33,180 nt of DNA from Rickettsiales bacterium (GTDB lineage: Bacteria; Pseudomonadota; Alphaproteobacteria; Rickettsiales; SXRF01). The position numbers and the translations under genes were made by a program. Position 1 is the first letter of the stretch; each line of letters starts with the position of its first letter. Below the pieces are notes generated by a model, which was given only the letters and a program-made list of their open reading frames with translations, was not told the origin of the DNA and did no database searches. The stretch lies in assembly GCA_947459535.1 (NCBI GenBank), contig CANHDY010000007.1, forward strand, positions 1 through 33,180, written 5' to 3'. This document shows positions 1 to 7,720 of this stretch, in pieces.

Positions 1-153
1 ACCAGAGAGCACCTTAACTGCCTTATCAGGCAGCCTATCCATGAGTTTTTTAAAGTATTCGCCAAAATCTTCGTTGGCAACAGGGTCGCCACCACCTCCG
101 CCGCCGGATGACGGCGGGATAATGCCTTTACCTATGAGATCTTCGCCTGCCAT
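1..153 (-). CDS. Hypothetical protein, N-terminal part only
   Basis: The first 51 codons of a minus-strand gene run off the left edge of the window. The ATG is at 151-153 and a short AGGG ribosome-binding sequence lies just upstream of it. The visible N-terminus is short and hydrophilic, with a run of six glycines at about residues 17-22 followed by an acidic/aromatic segment (DFGEYFKKLMDRLP). There is no signal peptide or recognisable domain. I do not recognise the family. The glycine run looks like a flexible linker ahead of a folded domain outside the window. The open frame, start codon and Shine-Dalgarno make it a credible gene, but no function can be offered. Confidence 0.55.
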   Translation of the reverse strand, partial: MAGEDLIGKGIIPPSSGGGGGGDPVANEDFGEYFKKLMDRLPDKAVKVLSG

Positions 154-228
154 AAATCCCTGTAATTTGTCTTTATAATACCTAATTATTTCTAAAAATC
201 ATATGACAAGTTGGTGACAATTTAAATC

Positions 229-316
229 TCCCTCTGTCCGCCGGGGTGGGGGTGAGGGGGTGGATTCGAGGAGGCATGAGATCCCGGATATTTGCTAGCG
301 CAAATTCCGGGATGAC
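229..316. repeat. Palindromic repeats between the first gene and apaG
   Basis: Two repeat remnants fill most of the 154-351 gap. At 229-261 there is a degenerate member of the CTCCCTC...GTGAGGG family, also seen at 15522-15597 and 26042-26134. At 281-316 a near-perfect hairpin has arms ATCCCGGATATTTGC and GCAAATTCCGGGAT and ends in GATGAC. This is a single-hairpin version of the bipartite elements at 821-917 and 28847-28931. Nothing else is visible in the gap. Confidence 0.75.
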
Positions 317-351
317 AGGCGCCTAAGGCAGCAAAGCTGCCAAGGCGGCTG

Positions 352-744
352 TCAATTTGGTCTCCTCACCTGTTCCGGGCTATCGAGCGAAAAAGTAGGA
401 ATTTCAACAAGAAAGATCTGGTCTTGGTCGTTGATCATCTCGTAGGTGCCGGTCATGATGCCGGAGTTGGTTTTGAGCGCCACGCCGCTGGTATATTGGA
501 AATGATCGCCCGGCTCCAGCAGCGGCTGCTCTCCCACCACACCCGGGCCGCGCACCTCCTGCAGCGCGCCATGGGCATCGGTGATGCGCCAGTGGCGGCT
601 CAGAAGCTGCACCTTATCCTGCCCCATATTCTCAATCTGGATGGTATACGCCCAGACATAGTGAAATTCTGCTGGGTTTGACTGCTCCGCCAGATACATG
701 GGGATGACGGTGATTTTGATGTGGTGTGTGGTTTGGGTGTACAT
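352..744 (-). CDS. apaG: ApaG family protein
   Basis: This 130-residue protein is a clear ApaG, a small immunoglobulin-like beta-sandwich protein. The family signature is seen across the whole length: a segment around FHYVWAYTIQIENMG, then LLSRHWRITDAHG, EVRGPGVVGEQPLLEPG, FQYTSG and GIMTGTYEM. The length matches the family. ApaG has been linked to Co2+/Mg2+ handling in enterobacteria and resembles F-box-associated domains, but its biochemical role is poorly defined. The gene is monocistronic here, with repeat-rich DNA on both sides. In enterobacteria apaG travels with ksgA and apaH, and that context is absent. The identification is confident and the function is not. Confidence 0.93.
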   Translation of the reverse strand: MYTQTTHHIKITVIPMYLAEQSNPAEFHYVWAYTIQIENMGQDKVQLLSRHWRITDAHGALQEVRGPGVVGEQPLLEPGDHFQYTSGVALKTNSGIMTGTYEMINDQDQIFLVEIPTFSLDSPEQVRRPN

Positions 745-820
745 AGGAGTGATTAGTGGCGAGTGGCAAGTGGCGAGTCAAGTCAGTAGTGATCGATTTT
801 GTACCACCAGACATTATCTT

Positions 821-917
821 CGTCATGGCCTGAATTTCGTAGAAATTCTAAGGCCATCCAGCTTTGCTTAAGGCTGGATACCCCTAGAATTTGCAAAGCA
901 AATTCGGGGTATGACGG
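821..917. repeat. Bipartite (two-hairpin) palindromic element
   Basis: The element starts CGTCATGG and ends GGTATGACGG, so its outer ends are inverted copies of each other. Hairpin 1 pairs GGCCTGAATTTC with GAAATTCTAAGGCC. Hairpin 2 pairs CCCCTAGAATTTGC with GCAAATTCGGGG. The two are joined by an inverted CATCCAGC/GCTGGAT pair. The same design recurs at 970-1082 and 28847-28931. With the next element it accounts for most of the 359-bp gap between apaG and argE, where I see no gene. Short iterations resembling CACTCGTCACT also occur at about 758-780, 946-957 and 1096-1124. Confidence 0.85.
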
Positions 918-969
918 ATGTTGCCCGGTGGTGAGGATCGTTTTCTCGTCACTCGACAACTTTCCGCAT

Positions 970-1082
970 CGTCATTCCGGGCTTGACCCGGAATCCAGCT
1001 AAAGCCGCGATCAGCGGCGAAAAGGACTTTTTTCCTTGCTGCCGCAAGTAAAGCTGGATCGCGGCTTTCGCCGGGATGACGG
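970..1082. repeat. Bipartite palindromic element, second copy
   Basis: This copy begins CGTCATTCCGGG and ends CCGGGATGACGG. The left hairpin is ATTCCGGGCTTGACCCGGAAT. The middle holds AATCCAGC and AGCTGGATC in inverted orientation, with a longer, imperfect spacer rich in CCGC/GCGG. It belongs to the same family as 821-917 but is more divergent. Its position only 50 bp from that copy makes this gap a repeat cluster downstream of argE. Confidence 0.8.
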
Positions 1083-1103
1083 GGATCGTTTTCTTGTCAC
1101 TCG

Positions 1104-2261
1104 TCACTCACCACTCGTCACTTTTCTTAAAAATGCCAGACACAATTCGAGCTGACTTATCTCTACGAATTCGTTGGGTTTGTGTGCCTGATCGATGCTG
1201 CCGGGGCCGCAGATGATGGAAGGGATACCACTTGCGTTAAACACGCCAGCTTCCGTGCCAAACGACACGGCAAGTTCCTGATTGGTGCCCGCCGCGTGCT
1301 TGACCGCCGCGGCGTGGTGTGTGGCGTGGGCGGGCAGGGTGACGCCGAGCATGCGCGACATCGGCCTCGATTCGATGCGTGCCTCATGATGAACAGCCTG
1401 CATCTCGGCCTCCAGCTCGCGGCAGTAAGTTTCAATGCGCGCAATGATGGCCTGATGATCTTCGCCGGGCAGGGGGCGGATTTCCCAGTGGATGTAGCAT
1501 GATTTGGGGATGATATTACGCGCGGTGCCACCTTCCATTACGCCGACATGAAGGGTGGAATGCGGCGGCGTAAAGCGCTCATCGCGAAGGCCGGATTGTT
1601 TAATCTCCGCGCCCAGCGCCACCAGAAAACTAACCAACCGCGCACCATAATGCACAGCGTTCACCCCCAGATGCGGCTGGCTGGAATGCGCCTCCAACCC
1701 ATGCACCATCGTTTCAAATGAAAACACGCCTTTATGCGCGGTGACCACCTGCATCATCGTCGGCTCGCCGATCAGCACGTAAGCTGGTTTGAATTCGGCA
1801 AGCTTTACCGCCATCGAGGGCACGCCAAGGCAACCTATTTCCTCATCATAAGAAAAGGCAAGATAGATCGGCTTGCTACGCGCCTGCTGCGCCAAGATGG
1901 GCGCCAGTGCCATGATGCAGGCAAGAAAACCTTTCATGTCGCACGTGCCGCGCCCGTAGAGCCTGCCGTTTTTTTCGGTGAGAGAAAACGGATCCGTGTC
2001 CCACGCTTGCCCTAGGGCTGGCACCACATCCGTATGGCCGGATAGCACGATGCCGCCCGGCGCTTCGCCCCCAATGCGCGCAAAAAGATTCGCTTTTTTG
2101 CCGCAGGGGGAGCTGATGCGTGTGCAGGTGATGCTGTGCGGCGTGAGCGTATGTTCGATGAAATCGAGAATGGGTAGATTAGATAGGTGGCTGGTGCTGT
2201 TGAACGCTACCAGCTTTTCCAGCAGATGAATGGTGCGGTGGATGTCACGCTCATCGCTCAT
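1104..2261 (-). CDS. argE: Acetylornithine deacetylase
   Basis: This M20-family metallopeptidase of 385 residues fits ArgE, which removes the acetyl group from N2-acetylornithine to give ornithine in arginine synthesis. The di-zinc ligands are in order: HTDVVP, the aspartate in GRGTCDMKG, the catalytic glutamate in DEEIGCLG, the aspartate/glutamate region of GEPTMM, and the C-terminal histidine in DQAHKPNEFV. GTARNIIP belongs to the dimerisation domain. The gene lies 16 bp downstream of folE on the same strand and is probably transcribed with it. Its last codons run into CACTCGTCACT-type iterations, so the extreme C-terminus may be repeat-derived. Succinyl-diaminopimelate desuccinylase (DapE) is the main alternative; the overall pattern favours ArgE. 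Confidence 0.87.
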   Translation of the reverse strand: MSDERDIHRTIHLLEKLVAFNSTSHLSNLPILDFIEHTLTPHSITCTRISSPCGKKANLFARIGGEAPGGIVLSGHTDVVPALGQAWDTDPFSLTEKNGRLYGRGTCDMKGFLACIMALAPILAQQARSKPIYLAFSYDEEIGCLGVPSMAVKLAEFKPAYVLIGEPTMMQVVTAHKGVFSFETMVHGLEAHSSQPHLGVNAVHYGARLVSFLVALGAEIKQSGLRDERFTPPHSTLHVGVMEGGTARNIIPKSCYIHWEIRPLPGEDHQAIIARIETYCRELEAEMQAVHHEARIESRPMSRMLGVTLPAHATHHAAAVKHAAGTNQELAVSFGTEAGVFNASGIPSIICGPGSIDQAHKPNEFVEISQLELCLAFLRKVTSGE

Positions 2262-2277
2262 CGCTTCGCGCTCATCC

Positions 2278-2874
2278 TCAGGCAGCCATTTTTAGCATGC
2301 TGAAAAATTCCTGCCGCGTGCGCGGGTCGCTGCGGAACAGGCCAGTGAGCTGGCTGGTCTGCATCACGCCGTCAGGTTTCTGCACGCCGCGCATGGTCAT
2401 GCACATGTGGGTGGCCTGCACCACCACCGCCACACCGCGAGGCTTCAGCACATCATCCAGCGTGTTGGCAATCTGCGCCGTGAACTTCTCCTGAATCTGT
2501 AGCCGCTTGGCGTAGAGATCCACCAGCCGCGCAAGTTTGCTCAGGCCGACAACCTTATTGGTGGGAATGTAGGCAATGTGCACCACGCCGGTGAAGGGCA
2601 CCATGTGGTGCTCGCAGTGAGAATTAAACTGAATGTCGCGCAGCATGATCATTTCATCGTAGCCTTCAACCTCTTTAAAGGTGCGGCTTAGAATTTCTTC
2701 CGCTTTCTGATCATAGCCGGCAAACAACTCGCGGTAGGATTTCACGACGCGCCCCGGGGTGTCGAGCAGGCCTTCACGCGCCGGATCATCGCCTGCCCAG
2801 CGAATCAGGGTGCGCACGGCCTCTTCGGCTTCTTCGCGGGTGGGTTTTTCGGGGGGATGTTTTTTTGTAGCCAT
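2278..2874 (-). CDS. folE: GTP cyclohydrolase I
   Basis: FolE converts GTP to 7,8-dihydroneopterin triphosphate, the first step of folate synthesis. At 198 residues it has the usual bacterial length. Diagnostic motifs are [13 protein letters not shown] near the N-terminus, the zinc/active-site block [27 protein letters not shown], and the second zinc cysteine in [13 protein letters not shown]. The ATG at 2872-2874 begins a lysine-rich start ([10 protein letters not shown]) that runs directly into the family core. It is the first gene of a minus-strand unit with argE and is preceded by a good sigma-70 promoter at 2914-2942. No oddities are seen. Confidence 0.97.
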   Translation of the reverse strand: MATKKHPPEKPTREEAEEAVRTLIRWAGDDPAREGLLDTPGRVVKSYRELFAGYDQKAEEILSRTFKEVEGYDEMIMLRDIQFNSHCEHHMVPFTGVVHIAYIPTNKVVGLSKLARLVDLYAKRLQIQEKFTAQIANTLDDVLKPRGVAVVVQATHMCMTMRGVQKPDGVMQTSQLTGLFRSDPRTRQEFFSMLKMAA

Positions 2875-2913
2875 GCGCTGTAAATTTATTTGTGTTATGA
2901 AAGGAAAGCAGAG

Positions 2914-2942
2914 AGTATAGTCTGACTTTCAATCAACCTCAA
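2914..2942 (-). promoter_or_regulatory. Sigma-70 promoter for folE-argE
   Basis: Read on the minus strand, TTGAGG (2942-2937) and TATACT (2919-2914) are separated by exactly 17 bp. This gives a near-consensus promoter about 40 bp upstream of the folE ATG. The region also separates folE from the divergent gene at 2951. Confidence 0.65.
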
Positions 2943-2950
2943 CCACTGAA

Positions 2951-4003
2951 ATGCTTAAGCAAGCTGTACCTTTTGTGGATCTGCGCGGCAAAACGCCGAT
3001 GGATCTGCTGCGCATGTTTCCCGATAAAGCGGAAGAGCTGGTGATGGCCGCGCGCCGCACCTATGGTTTGCCGTCTTACCTTGCCAGCGCCGCACTGATG
3101 CCGCTGGCCGACCGCATTTCCCGCCGCTGGCTGGAGCGCTCACACAATCCCTACCTGCCGGAAATTGACGCCATGGCCGACATGCTGAGCTGCCGCGGTG
3201 TGCATGCGCTCAATGTGAGCTTTGAGTGGGGCTGCACCAGCGGTATCTGGAAAACGGGTGGCACGCTGAGTTTGCTGCGCGTTCTCGATTGGCCATTTCC
3301 TGCGCTGGGCAGGCACATTGTCATTGCGCATCAGGAAGGTAAGGCGGGGGATTTCTACAACATCACCTGGCCGGGTGTTTCTGGTGTGTTCACCGCCATG
3401 GCGCCCGCGCGTTTTGCCGCCAGCATTAATCAGGCGCCCATGCGCCGCCACAAGCGTGGTCAGCTACTGGACTGGCTGACCAATCGTCGCATGGCGAGCC
3501 GCCAGCTTGCGCTGCCAGCTGCTCATCTGCTGCGGCAGGTGTTTGAACGTGCCGAACATTATCAGGCCGCTAAAGCGATGCTGATTGAAACACCGCTTGC
3601 CGTGCCCGCCACGTTTGTGCTGGGTGGCCTGAAAGCCGGCGAAGCCTGCGTGATTGAACGACTCGAAACCCGCGCCGAAGTGATCGAAATGTCTGCGGAT
3701 TATACCCTTCATGCCACCAACCATTTTACAACCAGCCTCGCCAAGGAAGGCAAAGGCTGGCGTCCAAGAGAAATTGATAGCGCCGGCCGCTATCGTCATG
3801 CCGCCAGCATTGGCGGGCATGAGCTGGCGCAAACTGGTTTTGGCTGGCTGCATGCACCCGTGATTAATGCCAATACCCGCCTGTGTGTGCTCGCGGATCC
3901 GACAACCCGCCGCCTGATGGTGCAGGGCTATGAAGGCAGCCTGCCGGTCACCGAACTGTTTCATATTCCCCCCAGCAGCTATGAACATCAGGAAGCTGTC
4001 TGA
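2951..4003 (+). CDS. Ntn-hydrolase-like linear amide hydrolase
   Basis: This 350-residue protein resembles the cysteine Ntn hydrolases (choloylglycine hydrolase / acid ceramidase / C45 acyltransferase group), which cleave or transfer acyl groups at linear amide bonds. The evidence is the GCTSG segment with a candidate nucleophile Cys95, followed about 15 residues on by LLRVLDWPF, which matches the G/L-R-x-L-D-W/F signature. Further along are NITWPGVSGVFTAMAP, FAASINQAP and HATNHF, corresponding to the conserved Asn/Arg regions. There is no signal peptide. In many relatives the nucleophile is exposed by autoproteolysis, and here it would need removal of 94 residues. It heads an overlapping operon with dgkA, lplT and aas, so an acyl-lipid or N-acyl-amine substrate is plausible. 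Family-level call only; the substrate is inferred from context. Confidence 0.6.
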   Translation: MLKQAVPFVDLRGKTPMDLLRMFPDKAEELVMAARRTYGLPSYLASAALMPLADRISRRWLERSHNPYLPEIDAMADMLSCRGVHALNVSFEWGCTSGIWKTGGTLSLLRVLDWPFPALGRHIVIAHQEGKAGDFYNITWPGVSGVFTAMAPARFAASINQAPMRRHKRGQLLDWLTNRRMASRQLALPAAHLLRQVFERAEHYQAAKAMLIETPLAVPATFVLGGLKAGEACVIERLETRAEVIEMSADYTLHATNHFTTSLAKEGKGWRPREIDSAGRYRHAASIGGHELAQTGFGWLHAPVINANTRLCVLADPTTRRLMVQGYEGSLPVTELFHIPPSSYEHQEAV

Positions 4004-4343
4004 AGAAGCTGGCCGCACGCGTCGTGCGCTTGGCTATTCGCTCGCCGGCCTGCGCTATGGGCTGAAGGAGCCAGCCTTTCGTCTGGAATTGCTGCTTGCA
4101 GCCGCTCTGGCGCCGCTGGCTTTCTGGGTGGGAGAGACGCCAGCAGAACGCGCGCTGCTCATCGCATGCCTGTGGCTGGTGCTGGTGGTGGAGCTTCTGA
4201 ACACGGCAATTGAGCGCACCGTGGATCGTATCTCTACCGAGCAGCACGAGCTTTCTAAAAAAGCGAAGGATATGGGTAGCGCCGCAGTCTTTCTCAGCCT
4301 GTGCGGCACCGGCATGGTCTGGCTCATCATCTGGGTTGGGTAG
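3981..4343 (+). CDS. dgkA: Diacylglycerol kinase DgkA
   Basis: DgkA is a small trimeric inner-membrane enzyme that phosphorylates diacylglycerol to phosphatidic acid. The 120-residue product is close to the usual length. It has an N-terminal amphipathic segment (RRALGYSLAGLRYGLKEPAFRLEL), then three hydrophobic helices. The catalytic signature VELLNTAIERTVDRIS is followed by the histidine and lysines of EQHELSKKAKDMGSAAV. I chose the ATG at 3981 because translation from it begins MNIRKLSEEAGR, directly before the family core; a longer frame would overlap the previous gene by over 70 bp. It overlaps the amidase stop by 23 bp, implying coupled translation. It may return diacylglycerol to phospholipid synthesis alongside the Aas/LplT pair downstream. 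Confidence 0.94.
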   Translation: MNIRKLSEEAGRTRRALGYSLAGLRYGLKEPAFRLELLLAAALAPLAFWVGETPAERALLIACLWLVLVVELLNTAIERTVDRISTEQHELSKKAKDMGSAAVFLSLCGTGMVWLIIWVG

Positions 4344-4347
4344 CGCG

Positions 4348-5625
4348 GTGGAACTTCAGAAGCTCAAATACAGCCTGTTCCTGCATCGCCGCTTTCTACC
4401 GGTGTTTCTGGCAACATTTCTTGGCGCGTTTAATGATAATATGCTGCGCTCCGGCCTCGTGGTGATGATCGCCTATTCTGCCAGCAAAGGTATCACGCTA
4501 CCTGCGAGGCCAGAAATTCTGGTGACCATCTGCTCAGCGCTACTGGTGGCGCCGATGATTCTGTTCGCACCGCTGGCTGGCGCGCTGGCGGATAAGTTTG
4601 AAAAATCATTTCTGGTGGTGTGCACCAAAATTGCCGAACTGCTGATCATGATCGGGGCGCTCTATGGCTTTGCCACGCAGAACATTCCGCTCCTGATGCT
4701 GCTGCTTTTTTTCAGCGGCACGCACACCACTTTTTACAGCCCGATTAAATTCAGTATTCTGCCAGAGCATCTGCGTGAAAGCGAGCTGCTTGCTGGTAAT
4801 GGTTTTGTCGCTGGCGGCAGCTATCTGGCCGTGCTGCTTGGGCTGGTGGCGGGCGGGCTGCTGATTGAAATGCCAGACAACCTGATTGGCTCCAGCCTGC
4901 TGGTGATTGCGGTGGTCGGGCTGGTGGCCAGCCTGTTTATTCCGAAAACCACCGCCGCCCACCCCGAAGCGCCGATGCACTGGAACCTGTGGCGCGGTGG
5001 CTGCACCATGGTGGCGCAGGCCTGGGCGGATCGTCCGGCATTTCACAACATTCTGGCGCTCTCATGGTTTGCGCTGTTCAGCTCGGTGTACATGGCGCAG
5101 TTTGCCAATTTTGCGCATGGCGTCGTGAGGGCGAATAACGAGGTCTATATTTTGTTTCTGAGCGTATTTTCGCTGGGCATTGCCATTGGCTCGCTGCTGT
5201 GTGACACGCTGCTCAAGGGGCAGATTTCATCCAAGCTCACGCCGCTTTCTGCATTTGGCACCGCGCTCTTTACCTACCTGATGGTGCTGAGCATTCCCAC
5301 GCCAACGCATGAAGGCCTGCTGGATGTTGTCGATTTCATTCAGGTTCCGGCGCTGTGGCCGATGCTGCTATGCATGTTGATGGTGGCGGTATCGGGCGGG
5401 ATTTATATTGTGCCGCTTTATGCGCTGCTGCAATCGCGCTGCCAGCCGGAATATCGCTCGCGCATGATTGCCGCCAGCAATCTTTCCGACGCCGTGTTCA
5501 TGACACTGGCCGCACTGGTTTCTGCCGTGATGTTATGGGCGGGATTGTCGATTACCGATCTTTTTGTTATGGTGGCAACCTTAAATCTGGGAGTGGTGTG
5601 GTATGCTCGAAAAATGGTTTCTTAG
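4348..5625 (+). CDS. lplT: LplT-like lysophospholipid MFS transporter
   Basis: This is a major-facilitator protein of 425 residues with about twelve hydrophobic helices. The N-terminal FLATFLGAFNDNMLRSGLVVMIAYSAS is typical of the LplT/Aas-associated clade, which flips lysophospholipids inward across the cytoplasmic membrane. Other visible features are GALADKFEKS after helix 2-3 and YSPIKFSILPEHL, also clade-typical. The GTG at 4348 is preferred: it lies 4 bp after the dgkA stop and starts VELQKLKYSLF just ahead of helix 1. An upstream ATG at 4210 would encode a non-membrane stretch inside dgkA. The 3' end overlaps aas by 23 bp. In some bacteria LplT and Aas are fused; here they are separate but coupled. 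Confidence 0.86.
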   Translation: MELQKLKYSLFLHRRFLPVFLATFLGAFNDNMLRSGLVVMIAYSASKGITLPARPEILVTICSALLVAPMILFAPLAGALADKFEKSFLVVCTKIAELLIMIGALYGFATQNIPLLMLLLFFSGTHTTFYSPIKFSILPEHLRESELLAGNGFVAGGSYLAVLLGLVAGGLLIEMPDNLIGSSLLVIAVVGLVASLFIPKTTAAHPEAPMHWNLWRGGCTMVAQAWADRPAFHNILALSWFALFSSVYMAQFANFAHGVVRANNEVYILFLSVFSLGIAIGSLLCDTLLKGQISSKLTPLSAFGTALFTYLMVLSIPTPTHEGLLDVVDFIQVPALWPMLLCMLMVAVSGGIYIVPLYALLQSRCQPEYRSRMIAASNLSDAVFMTLAALVSAVMLWAGLSITDLFVMVATLNLGVVWYARKMVS

Positions 5626-7720
5626 GCCGCTACTGACGGCGATTCTTAAGCTGCTGTTCCGCGTGGATGTTCGCGGGCTTGAACATTTTCATGCCGCTGG
5701 CGATCGGGTGATTATCATCGCCAACCATCAATCGTTCTGGGATCCATTTTTTCTGGCGGTGCTGCTGCCACAAAAGCCTGCCTTTGCGATGAATGTCTTT
5801 CAGGCGGAGAAATGGTATTTCCGCTGGATTGAAAAAATCGTGAAGCTTTACAAGCTTGACCCCACTAAGCCGATGACGATGAAATCGCTGATCACCGACC
5901 TGCGCGAGGGCGGCAAGGTGGTGATTTTTCCCGAAGGCCGCATCACCACTACCGGCGGGCTGATGAAGATGTATGATGGCACGCGCCTGCTGATTGATAA
6001 AACCGATGCGACGGTGCTGCCGGTGATTTTTTCCGGCCTTGAATATTCCACCTTGTCCAAAGTTGGAAAACATGTGCGCCAGCGAAGCTTTCCAAAAACG
6101 CGTATGACGATTCTACCGCCGCGTCATGTGGCGCCGGAAACCTCCATCTATGAGGTGATGACCGAGAGCGTGTTTGCCGCCAGCGACTATGAGCGGCCAG
6201 TGCTCGATGCGATTCTTGAAGCGGCTGAGTGGCACGGAGGAAAGCATACCATCGCCAGCGATATCACCCGCTCTGAGATGAATTATCGCCAGCTTTTTAC
6301 GCGCTGCTTTATCCTGCGCGAAAAGCTGGCGCCGCGCCTGGCAAACCAAACGAATGTCGGGGTGTTGCTGCCGAATGCACTGGGTGGTGTGGTGGTGTTT
6401 ACCGCGCTGCATGCCATGAGCAAAGTGCCTTGCATGCTCAATTTCTCAGCAGGAGAGGCGAATATTCTGCATGCCTGCCGGATTGCCTGTGTGAAAACCA
6501 TCCTGACCTCGCGGCAGTTTATTGAAAAAGCAGAGCTTCAGGATGTCGCACGCGCGCTGGAAAAAGACCATCATGTCATCTATCTCGAAGATATCCGGCC
6601 GCTGGTATCGCTGGGCGATAAGCTTTCGGCGCTCGTGAAAGCATTTAGCCCCCGCAAGCACCTTGCGGATGCCATCACGAAGGCAAAGCCGGGTGATGTG
6701 GCGGTGGTGCTTTACACCTCTGGCTCGGAGGGAACACCCAAGGGCGTGGCGCTCTCGCACATGAACGTGCTTGCGAATATCTATCAGGCGTGTTCAAGGC
6801 TTGACCTGATGCCCTCGGACAAGGTGTTTAATGCCCTGCCCATTTTTCACTCTTTTGGCCTGACCGTAGGGATGATTCTGCCGCTGGTGCGCGGAATTTA
6901 TGTGTTTCTGTATCCCAGCCCGCTGCACTACCGTGTGGTGCCGGAACTGGTCTATGATACCGATTCCACCATTTTTGTTGGCACAGATACTTTCTTTAAC
7001 GGCTACGCGCGCTATGCCCACCCTTATGATTTCCACAGTGTTCGCCTGTGTGTGGCGGGTGCAGAAAAGCTGCGGGAGCCGACCCGCCGCCTATGGCAGG
7101 ATAAATTCGGCGTTTCCATTCTTCAGGGTTATGGTGTGACGGAGGCCAGCCCAGTGCTTTCGGTGAATAGTTTTCTTGAGCATAAGCCGGGCACGGTGGG
7201 CAAATTACTGCCCGGCATCGCCAGCAAGCTTGAGCCGGTGGAAGGGCTGGATAGAGGCGGGCGGCTTTATGTGAAGGGTGTCAATGTCATGCTCGGCTAT
7301 TTAAAGGCCGACCAGCCGGGCGTCATTCAGCCGCAGGGTGAATGGTATGACACCGGCGATATTGTGGAGATTGATGCGGAGGGCTTTATCGCCATCCTCG
7401 GCCGCGCTAAACGCTTTGCTAAAATTGGTGGTGAGATGGTGTCGCTGCTGGCGGTTGAGGAGCTGGCGCTGCATATCTATAAAGAAGAAACCCACGCCGC
7501 CATTGCGATCCCCGACCCGCGCAAGGGCGAGCAGGTGGTGCTGTTTACCGAAGCCAAAGCACTTACGCGTGAGATGCTGATTGCCAAAGCACGCGAAATG
7601 GGTGTGGCAGAGATTTTCTTACCAAGGCAGGTGATGGTGCTGGAGACAGTGCCGCGGCTTGGGAACGGTAAAATTGATTATCAGAGCTTGCAGAAGCAAG
7701 CGCCTGCTCACCGCGAATAG
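5603..7720 (+). CDS. aas: Aas: bifunctional lysophospholipid acyltransferase / acyl-ACP synthetase
   Basis: At 705 residues this matches Aas, which re-acylates lysophosphatidylethanolamine at the inner membrane. Residues 1-200 form a PlsC-type acyltransferase with the HX4D motif in NHQSFWDPFF and the substrate motif FPEGRITTTGG. Residues 210-700 form an AMP-dependent acyl-activating domain with the P-loop-like VVLYTSGSEGTPKG, the YGVTEASPV motif, WYDTGDIVEID and the hinge GRAKRFAKIGGEMVSL. The catalytic lysine region near the C-terminus is LGNGKIDY. It is the last gene of the amidase-dgkA-lplT-aas operon and overlaps the convergent ankyrin gene by 13 bp. Together with LplT it should import and repair lysophospholipids. 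Confidence 0.93.
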   Translation: MLEKWFLRPLLTAILKLLFRVDVRGLEHFHAAGDRVIIIANHQSFWDPFFLAVLLPQKPAFAMNVFQAEKWYFRWIEKIVKLYKLDPTKPMTMKSLITDLREGGKVVIFPEGRITTTGGLMKMYDGTRLLIDKTDATVLPVIFSGLEYSTLSKVGKHVRQRSFPKTRMTILPPRHVAPETSIYEVMTESVFAASDYERPVLDAILEAAEWHGGKHTIASDITRSEMNYRQLFTRCFILREKLAPRLANQTNVGVLLPNALGGVVVFTALHAMSKVPCMLNFSAGEANILHACRIACVKTILTSRQFIEKAELQDVARALEKDHHVIYLEDIRPLVSLGDKLSALVKAFSPRKHLADAITKAKPGDVAVVLYTSGSEGTPKGVALSHMNVLANIYQACSRLDLMPSDKVFNALPIFHSFGLTVGMILPLVRGIYVFLYPSPLHYRVVPELVYDTDSTIFVGTDTFFNGYARYAHPYDFHSVRLCVAGAEKLREPTRRLWQDKFGVSILQGYGVTEASPVLSVNSFLEHKPGTVGKLLPGIASKLEPVEGLDRGGRLYVKGVNVMLGYLKADQPGVIQPQGEWYDTGDIVEIDAEGFIAILGRAKRFAKIGGEMVSLLAVEELALHIYKEETHAAIAIPDPRKGEQVVLFTEAKALTREMLIAKAREMGVAEIFLPRQVMVLETVPRLGNGKIDYQSLQKQAPAHRE

